A stretch of DNA of 35,154 nt from a virus: positions 1 to 35,154 of the IMG/VR virus record IMGVR_UViG_3300034105_001614; one strand, written 5' to 3'. Position numbers and translations under genes: made by a program. Shown in pieces: positions 23,334 through 30,951 of this stretch. Numbering within the stretch: position 1 is the first letter of the stretch; every line of letters starts with the position of its first letter. Under the pieces are notes generated by a model. That model worked only from the letters and a program-made list of their open reading frames with translations, searched no databases and had not been told where the DNA came from.

Positions 23334-24392
23334 ATGGGTTATTACCTTCTTGACAACCCCCCTGCTTCACCCCAGTTCTACCCGTCCCGCAATAACGGTC
23401 TTAGTGGTGGCGTTGTCATTCACACAACCGAAGGTGCTGGTGGGGATACCGCCGCAGAGAATACCGCTGGCTTTATTTCCCGTAGGTCCGATCCGGGCAG
23501 TTACCACATGATCGTTGATACTGATTCCAGTGTCGCCATGATGCCTGACGATCATGTGGCCTTTGGAGTGGCAGCATCGGGATACAATAGCAAGTGCTGG
23601 ATGATCGCCATCGCCGCACGGTCCTCGGACCTTAATCCTGACGATCCACGAACTCAGGCTGAGGTTGACCGTATGGGTGCCGAGATTGTTGGATTTTGGC
23701 AGCGCAATGGCTTTAATGTCGCTGAGGCTTCCCAGTTCATCGGTGAAGACGTGAAGAACCGACCCGGACTTGCACATCATGGTGATGTTCAGCCAGCAGA
23801 TCGTTCAGACGCTTGGAGCCGACGAGAAGATCGTTGGATCTTTGACTCGCTGCTTCTTCAGGCCATTGAGCGCCATAGCGGGTCCACTCCCGCTGTACCT
23901 CCTACACCCACTCAGCCGGTTCCTGTGGCTCCTAACACCGTGTGGCAGGTTGGCTCTACCGGAGACAAGGTACGAGATATTCAGAAGGTCGTTGGAGTTG
24001 CCCAAGACGGCGTGTTTGGTCCTCAGACCGAAGCGGCAGTTCGTCAGTGGCAGGCCAACCTTCAACTCTCAGCAGATGGCGTTTGGGGTCCTCAGACTGA
24101 ACAGGCTACGCATGACTTGTTCGTGTTCCTGTCCAATCTTCAGGCCGTTGCTCCTAGCAATCCATTCTTTAATGCCCTGAACGACGCTCGTAGTCAGGTT
24201 CTTCGGCAGGGGTCTACCGGTGGTTCTGTGAAGATTCTTCAGGTCGGATTGAACGGCAAGGGATACGGACTTGTTGGTGACGGGGTCTTCGGTCCTGCCA
24301 CCTATAACGCTGTTCGTAAGTTCCAGTCAGACAACGGCCTTCAGGTTGACGGTGTCGTCGGCCCTCAGACGTGGGAAGCGTTGCTCTCCTAG
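23334..24392 (+). CDS. Endolysin, amidase plus two peptidoglycan-binding domains
   Basis: A 352-aa protein from the ATG at 23334, chosen for SD AGGAGA. Residues about 22-172 are an amidase_2 (N-acetylmuramoyl-L-alanine amidase) domain, with zinc-ligand candidates H30 (VVIHTTEG) and H148/H149 (LAHHGDVQPADRSD). A Pro-rich linker is at 185-200. Two PG_binding_1 domains follow at about 205-262 and 288-351, each with DGV(F/W/V)GP(Q/A)T. The enzyme cuts host peptidoglycan at lysis. No signal peptide is visible, so export needs a holin, which I could not identify. A terminator follows. Confidence 0.93.
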   Translation: MGYYLLDNPPASPQFYPSRNNGLSGGVVIHTTEGAGGDTAAENTAGFISRRSDPGSYHMIVDTDSSVAMMPDDHVAFGVAASGYNSKCWMIAIAARSSDLNPDDPRTQAEVDRMGAEIVGFWQRNGFNVAEASQFIGEDVKNRPGLAHHGDVQPADRSDAWSRREDRWIFDSLLLQAIERHSGSTPAVPPTPTQPVPVAPNTVWQVGSTGDKVRDIQKVVGVAQDGVFGPQTEAAVRQWQANLQLSADGVWGPQTEQATHDLFVFLSNLQAVAPSNPFFNALNDARSQVLRQGSTGGSVKILQVGLNGKGYGLVGDGVFGPATYNAVRKFQSDNGLQVDGVVGPQTWEALLS

Positions 24393-24565
24393 ATCAGTTT
24401 CATTTCAATAACTGATTCGACCGGAATTTGAAGTTCAACAAAGCCGCTGCTGGAATACTCGGTAACGAGTTGAAGGCAGCGGCTTTTTGCTTCCGTAAGC
24501 CAACCAATGCTGTGGGTTGGATCACCGTTATTATCCCAAAGAACCTCTACGGCTACGTCGTGCAT
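24389..24565 (-). CDS. Small hypothetical protein, 58 aa, convergent with the endolysin
   Basis: Begins MHDVAVEVLWDNNGDPTHSI and ends PVESVIEMKLI. Its ATG overlaps the stop of the metallophosphoesterase gene as TAATG, a typical coupled start here, and its stop overlaps the endolysin stop by four bases. Beta-rich pattern; the function is unknown. The endolysin terminator hairpin lies inside this frame. Confidence 0.6.
   Translation of the reverse strand: MHDVAVEVLWDNNGDPTHSIGWLTEAKSRCLQLVTEYSSSGFVELQIPVESVIEMKLI
24440..24487 (+). terminator. Rho-independent terminator after the endolysin
   Basis: AAAGCCGCTGC at 24440-24450 pairs with GCAGCGGCTTT at 24476-24486, followed by a T-run on the plus strand. 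It ends transcripts from 23102. Confidence 0.75.
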
Positions 24566-25386
24566 TAGAACTTCTTAGCCGTGTACTTCTCTAGTGATAC
24601 GCCCTCGTATTTCCGACACAAATACGACATGGACACGAACATGGGGTCGTAGGCACCATTCTCTACCTCGTGACAGACAATCAGTCCACGCCAGTGGGCG
24701 TTTCCTTGGTATCCCTTATAATCTTCGTCATGGAGGTAAAAAGCCCCAGCGATGAGTCCACAATGCTGATCGCCGTTCGCTAGGAAGCGAGTGCTGTAAT
24801 CAAGCGTCTGCTGGTGACCCATGGTAAATGAATGGCCGATGGTCTTAAGACGGGTAGATGCCACACCGCCTATAGGCTTCCCTGACATAGGATTAGCCCA
24901 ATAGTGGGCATAATGTACCCCATCTAGTTCTAAGGGCTTTAGAAACGGATGTACGACCCACTCGTGGTCCTCATAGTTGAGGTCTGATAGTCCGATAGCG
25001 CCTTCCATCTTCGCATCGCTGTTAATTGCCCTAGTGATGCGATCTTCATGGTTTCCAAGAAGGATGTGCTTCTCAGGAGCGTAGACACCTTTACGCCACT
25101 TCTTCTTAGGCTCGTTGTATCGGTCCATAGCACTATTGAGAATATCGAAGCCTTCATTGGCCGATTCGATATCCTGAATGTACCTCTTGCCCTCATGGCT
25201 CATCTTACCGAAATCGTAAGATGAAAGGCTGTTCATATCCGCATGATCACCAAGATGTACGATCACATCGGGCTTGCGGTCAATGATGTATTCAGCGGCC
25301 CAGTAAAGGTGATCTAGTGGGACACCGGGCTTAACTTGGGTATCAGGAATAACAAGGTGCGTACGAGGAGTGCTCAACAGGCCCAC
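24565..25386 (-). CDS. Calcineurin-like metallophosphoesterase
   Basis: A 273-aa protein. Motifs in order: D15 in PDTQVKPG (the usual DxH has Gln in place of His), GDH(A)D at 46-50, GNHED at 111-115, then THY/AHYW-type and MGHQ histidines. These form the two-metal site of calcineurin-like phosphatases and nucleases. Phage members act on nucleotides, RNA ends or DNA, and the substrate here cannot be told. The start is GTG, 38 bases from the divergent deaminase start. It is coupled by TAATG to the following small gene. Confidence 0.85.
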   Translation of the reverse strand: MGLLSTPRTHLVIPDTQVKPGVPLDHLYWAAEYIIDRKPDVIVHLGDHADMNSLSSYDFGKMSHEGKRYIQDIESANEGFDILNSAMDRYNEPKKKWRKGVYAPEKHILLGNHEDRITRAINSDAKMEGAIGLSDLNYEDHEWVVHPFLKPLELDGVHYAHYWANPMSGKPIGGVASTRLKTIGHSFTMGHQQTLDYSTRFLANGDQHCGLIAGAFYLHDEDYKGYQGNAHWRGLIVCHEVENGAYDPMFVSMSYLCRKYEGVSLEKYTAKKF

Positions 25387-25411
25387 CTATCGATAGAGTT
25401 CTCGGATGCTG

Positions 25412-25417
25412 TAGGGT
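25412..25417 (+). promoter_or_regulatory. Possible leaderless -10 box, TAGGGT
   Basis: TAGGGT lies seven bases before the ATG at 25425, one more than in the other cases. The whole divergent interval is only 38 bases, so both starts must use very short promoters. Confidence 0.3.
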
Positions 25418-25424
25418 ACACGAC

Positions 25425-25886
25425 ATGACCAACTCCGTACATAGCCACGAGAGAAAATGGCTTGAAGCGTGTGACATTCTAGCGCCAATGTTCTCTACTT
25501 GCGCCAAACGTCAGTACTTTTCTGTGGTATTAGCACCTAACAAGAGGGTTGCTGGAGTCGGCTATAACGGAAGCCCTCCCGGTATGGCTCACTGCGTAGA
25601 CGGTGCCTGTCCACGGCTATATGAAGACAGCCCTAGCGGCTCCTCATACGACAACTGCATTTCACAGCATGCCGAGCAGGGAGCGCTCTTGTGGAGCGAC
25701 CCAGCCCTTCGGCAGGGAGGAACTCTCATTGTTAACGGTCCACCCTGCATGGGATGCGCCAAACTCATCGCATCGTCGGGTGTCCACAGGCTTGTGCATT
25801 ATGTGGACAAGTCTTACGAATCTTGGCCTTTAGTGTATAATTTACTAAGCCAAGCGGGCGTGACCGTTATTGGAGTAGATAGATGA
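25425..25886 (+). CDS. dCMP deaminase
   Basis: A 153-aa protein of the cytidine/deoxycytidylate deaminase family. The substrate loop is GVGYNGSPPG, the zinc ligand and catalytic Glu are in QHAEQGALL, and the two zinc Cys are in PPCMGCAKL. It converts dCMP to dUMP to feed dTTP synthesis for phage replication. The length is normal. It overlaps the next gene by four bases (ATGA). Confidence 0.9.
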   Translation: MTNSVHSHERKWLEACDILAPMFSTCAKRQYFSVVLAPNKRVAGVGYNGSPPGMAHCVDGACPRLYEDSPSGSSYDNCISQHAEQGALLWSDPALRQGGTLIVNGPPCMGCAKLIASSGVHRLVHYVDKSYESWPLVYNLLSQAGVTVIGVDR

Positions 25887-26083
25887 GCAAGGTACTTGCA
25901 TCATTCGTAAGTTACAGTCGTCGTTTAGAAGCCTCTGCCGCTCAGTTGGCAGCGGCTCTACGGGCCGTTCAAATGCGCCACCCATGTAACTGCGTAGACG
26001 GATATGACCGCCACACAGCCTCTATGGCGCTTATGGAATACGCAGAACTACTAGAAGAGATAAACACCAATCAAAAAGATTGA
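25883..26083 (+). CDS. Small hypothetical protein, 66 aa
   Basis: Begins MSKVLASFVSYSRRLEASAA. A long amphipathic helix (QLAAALRAVQMRHPC) is followed by CNCVDGYDRHTASMALMEYA. CNC could bind a metal. It is coupled by ATGA to the deaminase and ends two bases before the convergent island genes. The function is unknown. Confidence 0.65.
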   Translation: MSKVLASFVSYSRRLEASAAQLAAALRAVQMRHPCNCVDGYDRHTASMALMEYAELLEEINTNQKD

Positions 26084-26085
26084 TG

Positions 26086-26361
26086 TTACTTTTCTGATTC
26101 TTCTTCGGTCCCGTTGAGGTATTCAGCACGCTCGTGGTTCCACATGTCAGAGGTGTTTTCGTTCTCTAGACGGTGGACGGTACCCCACTGGTTCTCCATA
26201 GGCATGTCATCAGCCATATGGATGGAACCCTCGTTTTCAGGGTGCCCAACCATGAACGACGACTGAGGCTCAAGAGCGCCCAGTACACGGTCCATAAGGT
26301 GGTTGGCAGCCGTCCAAGAGGCATTTCCAAGTCCTTGGTAGAAGTTAGCGCTGCGACTCAC
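26086..26361 (-). CDS. Hypothetical accessory-island protein, 91 aa
   Basis: Begins MSRSANFYQGLGNASWTAAN and ends in an acidic stretch. The Asn/Met-rich middle (NEGSIHMADDMPMENQWGTV) looks poorly structured. It overlaps the upstream gene as ATGA. It is the last gene of the island; no family is recognised. Confidence 0.65.
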   Translation of the reverse strand: MSRSANFYQGLGNASWTAANHLMDRVLGALEPQSSFMVGHPENEGSIHMADDMPMENQWGTVHRLENENTSDMWNHERAEYLNGTEEESEK

Positions 26362-26630
26362 ATCAAGCCCCGTCCGTACATAGCGTCGTTGTATCCATGG
26401 TCTCCGTAACGCTCTTCCATCGGTTCAAACTCATCGTGGGAAGGTGAGTACGGTGAATACTCGTCGTTACGGTCTGCACGACCCTCATCCATGCGGGGGT
26501 CCATATGCATGGATTCGCCATAGATATTGGATGCGAAACCAATATTATCAAGATCTTCAAGACGAGCGGCGTGATGCTCACGGGTCACCTTGCGGTGCTC
26601 GTCGTGTTCTGAGTGGTGTCCTCTAGCCAT
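26358..26630 (-). CDS. His-rich hypothetical protein, 90 aa
   Basis: Begins MARGHHSEHDEHRKVTREHH, a His-rich amphipathic helix like those in two other island proteins (33396-33605 and 33920-34306). The rest is acidic, Asp/Tyr/Met-rich and likely disordered. It is leaderless by promoter position (TATTAT six bases before the ATG). It may bind metal or partner proteins. Confidence 0.65.
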   Translation of the reverse strand: MARGHHSEHDEHRKVTREHHAARLEDLDNIGFASNIYGESMHMDPRMDEGRADRNDEYSPYSPSHDEFEPMEERYGDHGYNDAMYGRGLM

Positions 26631-26636
26631 GTATAG

Positions 26637-26647
26637 ATAATACCACA
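26637..26647 (-). promoter_or_regulatory. Leaderless promoter TGTGGTATTAT
   Basis: TGTGG plus TATTAT, six bases (CTATAC), then the ATG at 26630. Confidence 0.6.
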
Positions 26648-26667
26648 GGGGGCTATATCGATAGCAC

Positions 26668-26694
26668 TATCAAACCATATGGGATAGTTTGATA
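26668..26694 (-). terminator. Hairpin after the 26709-26912 gene
   Basis: TATCAAAC pairs with GTTTGATA around an 11-base loop containing CATATGGG. No U-run follows, so termination is uncertain. It separates two transcription units. Confidence 0.4.
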
Positions 26695-26708
26695 AATGAT
26701 CTATTTAC

Positions 26709-26912
26709 TCAGTATTCCTCTGGGTGACGACGGTCAAGTTCCGTGTCATTGGAAAACAACTGCATCTGGCCGTTTTCACGCCGAAGTCGTCGTTCTGAGC
26801 GGGATGCGTTGTACCTAGCGTTGTACCCGGTTGCCTTGGAAAACTCAGCAAGGCGGTTGGTACGGGCTACTAGATTCTCAGGGCTGTTCTTGTCGTCGTT
26901 CTTCATCATCAT
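26709..26912 (-). CDS. Small basic protein with QMQLF peptide, 67 aa
   Basis: Begins MMMKNDDKNSPENLVARTNR. It is basic (SRSERRLRRENG) and then carries GQMQLFSND at residues 48-56, close to the sliding-clamp-binding consensus QLxLF. The SD is AAGGAAG. It overlaps the preceding 45-aa frame by 35 bases. The function is unknown. Confidence 0.6.
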   Translation of the reverse strand: MMMKNDDKNSPENLVARTNRLAEFSKATGYNARYNASRSERRLRRENGQMQLFSNDTELDRRHPEEY

Positions 26913-27015
26913 TTTTCTTCCTTGGGTTCTCTTGACCCATATCGGATTTCTCTAAGCGCCAACGAAGGTCTTCATCAAGTACATACTCTTCACGAATCTT
27001 CTTTTGCTCGCTCAT
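26878..27015 (-). CDS. Small charged hypothetical protein, 45 aa
   Basis: Begins MSEQKKIREEYVLDEDLRWR and ends DDEERRQEQP. Its ATG overlaps the stop of the ART-like gene as TAATG. It is highly charged and helical. The long overlap with the next gene makes it less certain than its neighbours. Confidence 0.45.
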   Translation of the reverse strand: MSEQKKIREEYVLDEDLRWRLEKSDMGQENPRKKNDDEERRQEQP

Positions 27016-27851
27016 TACTTACCCTTACGTCGGCCCTTTTTGGGTTCGAATACAAGATAACGGTGTTGAGGTGAGGTCTTTACTTCGGTGCTGTGATCGA
27101 CAGTACTAATTCGGTCAGTATAGGTGTCATCGAATACATGGGCGACTTCTGCGTCGGGGGGCAGGGAAGGTCGATCAACGGTCATTTTGGTTGGACCCAA
27201 GTGCTCCATACCGGGCAGAGGAAACTGTACGTTATTGGTATTGTTTCGCTCAGATCGCTTGTATAGAGGTTTACCCACATGGGCTACCAATTCGTGTGTC
27301 TGAGCCTTCTCACGCCAATGTGAGGGTGCCTTAGGGTCCGACATGACGTGTTCGCTCCACGTCATTAGATTTTCGGGAGCGGCCCGGAAAGACACTGACC
27401 CATTGTCCTCCATCTCATTCAAATAAGGAACGTGCTCGCCACGGATGTTGGCGTTATACGCCGAATCGGGGAGCAGCATGTCAGGTAAATTATAGTGATC
27501 ATTGGCATGGTCATCACGCCATGTGGTTTGATCTTCCTGATGTTCGTTAAATGAGGGGTTTAGAGCAGAACTACCGGTCATTCGGTAGGGATATGCCCTA
27601 TCACGGCGACGGCGACTGTAACGGGTCGCTTCATCAGCAGAGCGTCTTGAACCGACGTGGAATCCGCTGTAGTCCCCATACATACCAATGTTGGCAGTTT
27701 GGTGAGGCGAACCCTTCTTTAGAGTTGAGTGCCATACAGTCGCATCGCTTTGCGCCCAATTGGCAGGGTCATAGTGATCAGTTTCCGGCTCTTTGGCAGG
27801 ACCGGGATCAAACAACTGAAGTTGTTCGCTGAGATTATGTTCCTGACCCAT
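27015..27851 (-). CDS. Possible ADP-ribosyltransferase-fold protein
   Basis: A 278-aa protein. EQLQLFDPG at residues 9-17 is a clamp-motif-like peptide. Residues 39-80 read VWHSTLKKG, then GFHVGSRRSADEATRY, an H-S-T plus FHxGS pattern seen in ART-like phage proteins. YLNEMEDNGSVSFRAAPENL near 143-162 could supply the later ART strands. No clear catalytic EXE is visible. If active, it would attach ADP-ribose to a host target; this is inference from the fold. It is coupled by TGATG to the upstream metallopeptidase. Confidence 0.5.
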   Translation of the reverse strand: MGQEHNLSEQLQLFDPGPAKEPETDHYDPANWAQSDATVWHSTLKKGSPHQTANIGMYGDYSGFHVGSRRSADEATRYSRRRRDRAYPYRMTGSSALNPSFNEHQEDQTTWRDDHANDHYNLPDMLLPDSAYNANIRGEHVPYLNEMEDNGSVSFRAAPENLMTWSEHVMSDPKAPSHWREKAQTHELVAHVGKPLYKRSERNNTNNVQFPLPGMEHLGPTKMTVDRPSLPPDAEVAHVFDDTYTDRISTVDHSTEVKTSPQHRYLVFEPKKGRRKGK

Positions 27852-29494
27852 CAGTCTTCCATACCCGGAAGTTGGGGTTGGGTCCAGCCACCGTTCTGTT
27901 CACGACTACGGTTACGGCGGGCATCGATATAGGCAGAACGAGCCTGCTTACCAACGTCGTATAGACCCTGTTCCCTAAGATGCTTCATAAGGCTAGGAGT
28001 GGTAGTAACCATATGACCAAGGGCCATAGTGTTTACAGAGTCAGCATGCTCTTTATTTTCGTAATCTCGTACCTGATAGCGTGAGTCGTTGAGGGGCATA
28101 CCTAGGGATTTAGAAAGTTCCTCACGAGAAGGATATTGGTCACGACCATTGTCCCCAGTACGAGCAGCAATCCGTGATGCAGTGTATAGGGCTTTGTGGG
28201 TTTTATTCTTCCACTGAGCGTGGTCTACCCCGTATCCCTTTTTCATAGATCTAGTAGGATCGTTAGGATCGTGTAGAACGTCCTCATACATGTCACCCAT
28301 CCCGCCATGGGGAGTGGTGGAGTATCGGTCACGTCTACCGTCAGCAAGACCTTCTTCTAACGGGTCTGCAAAGCCATATCTTTCTATATTCTTTGTAAAG
28401 CGCTTTCTATGAGAGTAACGATCATTTACCATAGATTCATCCCGCTGATGACCTATCTCATGTACTAAAGTACCTTGATCGATATGGGGGGTTTTTGTGT
28501 ACTTGTCCTTCTCAGGGATCGTTACTTCCTCAACCGATTCCGGTTCGAAACGTGAATGCATCTTTGACGTACTAGCAGCATCCTTGGTGTAACTGTATCC
28601 CTTTGTAAAATCAAAGGTATCACCAGCATGAACCTTATTTGAAGACTTTCCTTTGCCCGGAAACAGGTTGGGAACGAAACCAAGACCTCGCAAGTTCTCA
28701 ACATCGCCTTCAGCCTTTTTAACAGCATCGCTGTTCTCTAGTACTTCCCCTGTTCTAGAGTGCTGCCAGCGAATATTGGCCTTAGAAGGAACCCCATATT
28801 GTCCATGTGAGCGTGTGCCGTCTTCTTTGGTGTGATAACCGTATTTCTTAACAGTCCCCTCAGTATGACTAAGAAGACCTTCTGAGGCATCCTCTTGATC
28901 CCTATTGATGTTCTTGTCGTACCAATCCCAAAACTTTGGGTTAGCAATGGGACGATCAGAAGGAGTGGTTTTCAGTCCCTTACTCTCAGGGATTATTTCC
29001 CATTTACCCCTTTTCTCCTTACCGATCATAATTTTATCGCTGTAATCTTCAGCGAAACCACCACCACGATCACGACGAGGATTCAAATAAGCGCTTACCT
29101 TAGTGTTTTCAATTTCTCTAATGGGGGTTTCAGAATTAACTAGACTGTTTCTAAGCAGTTCAGCATCTGACCTCGCCATATTGTCAGAAATCTTGACATT
29201 AGAACCTTGTTTAACACGGCTTTTATAAGCGTCAATATCAGTAAGACCAAGAGCCACATTGGCCGCTGTTTCCCTACGCTCTAACGGTACAAGCGGATCG
29301 TCTTTACGACCAGTACCGGTTGAGGGATGAAAGAGAATACCCTGATGACCCGACAATTCATCATCAGGGGCATTGGTCTTAGTAGTAGGACTTACACGAG
29401 GAACGCCGCTAACCCGTTCACGAGTCCATGACTTGGTTTCTCCTGATTCAGGATCTTCCCAATATGTATCTTCGAACTGTTTGCCTAAAGCCAT
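27851..29494 (-). CDS. HEIGH zinc metallopeptidase-like protein
   Basis: A 547-aa protein. HEIGH at residues 345-349 (GTLVHEIGHQRDES) is the HExxH zinc site. E380/E381 with D385 in FADPLEEGLADG gives the third ligand region of a gluzincin. The N-terminal 330 residues are charged, with no recognised domain. The C-terminus ends TQPQLPGMED. The start is leaderless. Metallopeptidases in phages can cut host proteins or process virion proteins; the target is unknown. No separate prohead protease is seen in this window, so a maturation role is possible but unsupported. Confidence 0.7.
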   Translation of the reverse strand: MALGKQFEDTYWEDPESGETKSWTRERVSGVPRVSPTTKTNAPDDELSGHQGILFHPSTGTGRKDDPLVPLERRETAANVALGLTDIDAYKSRVKQGSNVKISDNMARSDAELLRNSLVNSETPIREIENTKVSAYLNPRRDRGGGFAEDYSDKIMIGKEKRGKWEIIPESKGLKTTPSDRPIANPKFWDWYDKNINRDQEDASEGLLSHTEGTVKKYGYHTKEDGTRSHGQYGVPSKANIRWQHSRTGEVLENSDAVKKAEGDVENLRGLGFVPNLFPGKGKSSNKVHAGDTFDFTKGYSYTKDAASTSKMHSRFEPESVEEVTIPEKDKYTKTPHIDQGTLVHEIGHQRDESMVNDRYSHRKRFTKNIERYGFADPLEEGLADGRRDRYSTTPHGGMGDMYEDVLHDPNDPTRSMKKGYGVDHAQWKNKTHKALYTASRIAARTGDNGRDQYPSREELSKSLGMPLNDSRYQVRDYENKEHADSVNTMALGHMVTTTPSLMKHLREQGLYDVGKQARSAYIDARRNRSREQNGGWTQPQLPGMED

Positions 29495-29500
29495 ACGTCA

Positions 29501-29511
29501 ATTATGCCATA
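29501..29511 (-). promoter_or_regulatory. Leaderless promoter TATGGCATAAT
   Basis: TATGG plus CATAAT, six bases (TGACGT), then the ATG at 29494. Confidence 0.65.
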
Positions 29512-29543
29512 GCAGCAGGCAGGCCGAAGAAGCGAAGTTAAAA

Positions 29544-29583
29544 ACCGAAAAAAATGAAGAATAAGCCCTGATATGCTTTATTC
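29544..29583 (-). terminator. Rho-independent terminator after 29578-30105
   Basis: GAATAAAGC pairs with GCTTATTC (one bulge) at 29559-29583 and is followed on the minus strand by TTCATTTTTTTC. The stem overlaps the stop codon of the gene above, making that gene a single unit. Confidence 0.65.
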
Positions 29584-30105
29584 GTAAGATCCACGAGCAT
29601 TTCTGTCGTAATCTTCCTGATTCGGCTTATAGGTCTCATCGACCCATTCCTTCGCAGAAGACTTGATGTAGTCAGGATTGTGACGTACAGCACCCGGAAT
29701 GTAGATTGCGTCAAGAGGAGCCTTCTGACCACGAGCATTCGTCTTGTAAGCCGTAGCGTAGAAGTAGTTTGTGTCAGGATCAGCCTCGGAGTGAGTACTG
29801 GTCTCATGTGGGATCGGGTACTCAACGTGTACCGAAGGAGTCACCTGATGATGTAGGACCGGGTAGTCCTCTTCATCGAACTTGATGTTCTCACCCTGAA
29901 ACTTGTCATGTGCGTGTCCCGTAGCAGCAAGACCGATAGAAGCCTTGTAGGAACCCGGACCACCCATCATTTCTTCCATAGAGTCCCAGAGATGTCCACC
30001 AAGTGCTTCGCCAGCAATCTTGTCTTGTTCTTGCTTAGACATGATTCCTTCTAGGGAATGTTCGGGGTTACCATGTCCTGCATCGAAGTGATCTCGTCTA
30101 CTCAT
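29578..30105 (-). CDS. FDAGH-tagged hypothetical protein, 175 aa
   Basis: Begins MSRRDHFDAGHGNPEHSLEG, the N-terminal tag shared with genes ending at 32817 and 33907. After the tag come a helix (GEALGGHLWDSMEEMMGG) and a beta-rich part (VTPSVHVEYPIPHE, then NYFYATAYKT). It is a single-gene unit with its own leaderless promoter and terminator. The function is unknown. Confidence 0.75.
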   Translation of the reverse strand: MSRRDHFDAGHGNPEHSLEGIMSKQEQDKIAGEALGGHLWDSMEEMMGGPGSYKASIGLAATGHAHDKFQGENIKFDEEDYPVLHHQVTPSVHVEYPIPHETSTHSEADPDTNYFYATAYKTNARGQKAPLDAIYIPGAVRHNPDYIKSSAKEWVDETYKPNQEDYDRNARGSYE

Positions 30106-30111
30106 ATACCT

Positions 30112-30122
30112 AGTATCTCACA
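30112..30122 (-). promoter_or_regulatory. Leaderless promoter TGTGAGATACT
   Basis: TGTGA plus GATACT, six bases (AGGTAT), then the ATG at 30105. Confidence 0.6.
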
Positions 30123-30176
30123 ATGACTGCTAAACGCTCAGACCCTAGGCCCGCCCTTAGTGCTCAAGAGGGAGAG

Positions 30177-30545
30177 TTAGGGTATCCATTCAACAGGAAC
30201 GAATTTCTTAGGGTCTTGGAACGCTTGAGAGAACACTCGGTGATGACCGTCGATAAGCACCTTAGATGGCATCCCCTTATGTAGCGGAGATCCATACATA
30301 TCTTTGCTATGCACAAGCGATACTGGCTGACGGATACCGTCCTCTTGAACGCTCTTATAGAGAGATCGCTCAGTACCATCGTCAGCATGCTCTTTAGTGG
30401 ATTCACTTAACTTCTGAGCATGAAACTCGTGGAAGGGTTGGAACTCTTCCATATCGCCGTGAACTGTAAGATCAGGGTTCGCTAGATCTCCTGCTCGCTC
30501 AAACATTGTGAGTTGATCGGGATTGATGACGTGTTTAGCACCCAT
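30177..30545 (-). CDS. ParB/Srx-like protein with QLTMF peptide
   Basis: A 122-aa protein from the ATG at 30545, chosen because it overlaps the upstream stop as TAATG. DQLTMFERAGDL at residues 10-21 resembles a sliding-clamp-binding peptide. Residues 60-120 follow the ParB N-terminal/sulfiredoxin fold: LYKSVQEDGIRQPVSLV, then VLIDGHHRVFSQAF with DGHHR at 99-103, then VPVEW. ParB-like domains bind CTP or act as nucleases or kinases. It is a paralogue of 32926-33396. The role is unknown. Confidence 0.72.
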   Translation of the reverse strand: MGAKHVINPDQLTMFERAGDLANPDLTVHGDMEEFQPFHEFHAQKLSESTKEHADDGTERSLYKSVQEDGIRQPVSLVHSKDMYGSPLHKGMPSKVLIDGHHRVFSQAFQDPKKFVPVEWIP

Positions 30546-30877
30546 TACTTCTTCCTTCTCGGTAAAGCGCCGCCTACTGACCTCGCCCAAGCGTCCCCTT
30601 CGTCAGTTCGGTCTGCACTGTGCTTAGGTTTAGGTACCCGTGCGTTCTCTGCCGCCAATTGGTGCCCGTGTTCCCACATCGCCGTCGCAACACCCTTTCG
30701 GGCATATTGTGGACTGACATCGATATTTCTAACTGACTTGGATGTCCACAGCATGTGTCCAGCGTATTTATCCCCAAGGCGAGCAGTGATTCTATGTTGA
30801 TACTTTGAGGCACCCGTATCTTGGGTGTCATACTCAATATCAAACTGATCTCCGTGGAGATTATCCGCTGCTGACAT
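30545..30877 (-). CDS. GNAT-type acetyltransferase-like protein
   Basis: A 110-aa protein. NIDVSPQYARKGVATAMWEH at residues 51-70 is the acetyl-CoA-binding motif A of GNAT enzymes (RKGVA as R/QxxGxA). A conserved-looking end follows: KHSADRTDEGDAWARSVGG. The N-terminus MSAADN is shared with the cysteine protease-like gene at 34746. It would transfer an acetyl group to a protein or small molecule; the target is unknown. The start is leaderless, and it is coupled to the ParB-like gene. Confidence 0.75.
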   Translation of the reverse strand: MSAADNLHGDQFDIEYDTQDTGASKYQHRITARLGDKYAGHMLWTSKSVRNIDVSPQYARKGVATAMWEHGHQLAAENARVPKPKHSADRTDEGDAWARSVGGALPRRKK

Positions 30878-30883
30878 GTATCA

Positions 30884-30894
30884 ATTATGCCACA
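30884..30894 (-). promoter_or_regulatory. Leaderless promoter TGTGGCATAAT
   Basis: TGTGG plus CATAAT, six bases (TGATAC), then the ATG at 30877. This is the best match to the island consensus. Confidence 0.7.
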
Positions 30895-30900
30895 CATGCA

Positions 30901-30928
30901 AAAGACCGGCCCCTAGGAGCCGGTCTTG
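30901..30928 (-). terminator. Rho-independent terminator after 30952-31389
   Basis: AAGACCGGC pairs with GCCGGTCTT around a short CCTAGG-containing loop, followed by TTTTGC on the minus strand. It isolates the GNAT unit from the genes upstream. Confidence 0.75.
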
Positions 30929-30951
30929 AGTAAAAGAGCGATACTTAACTA

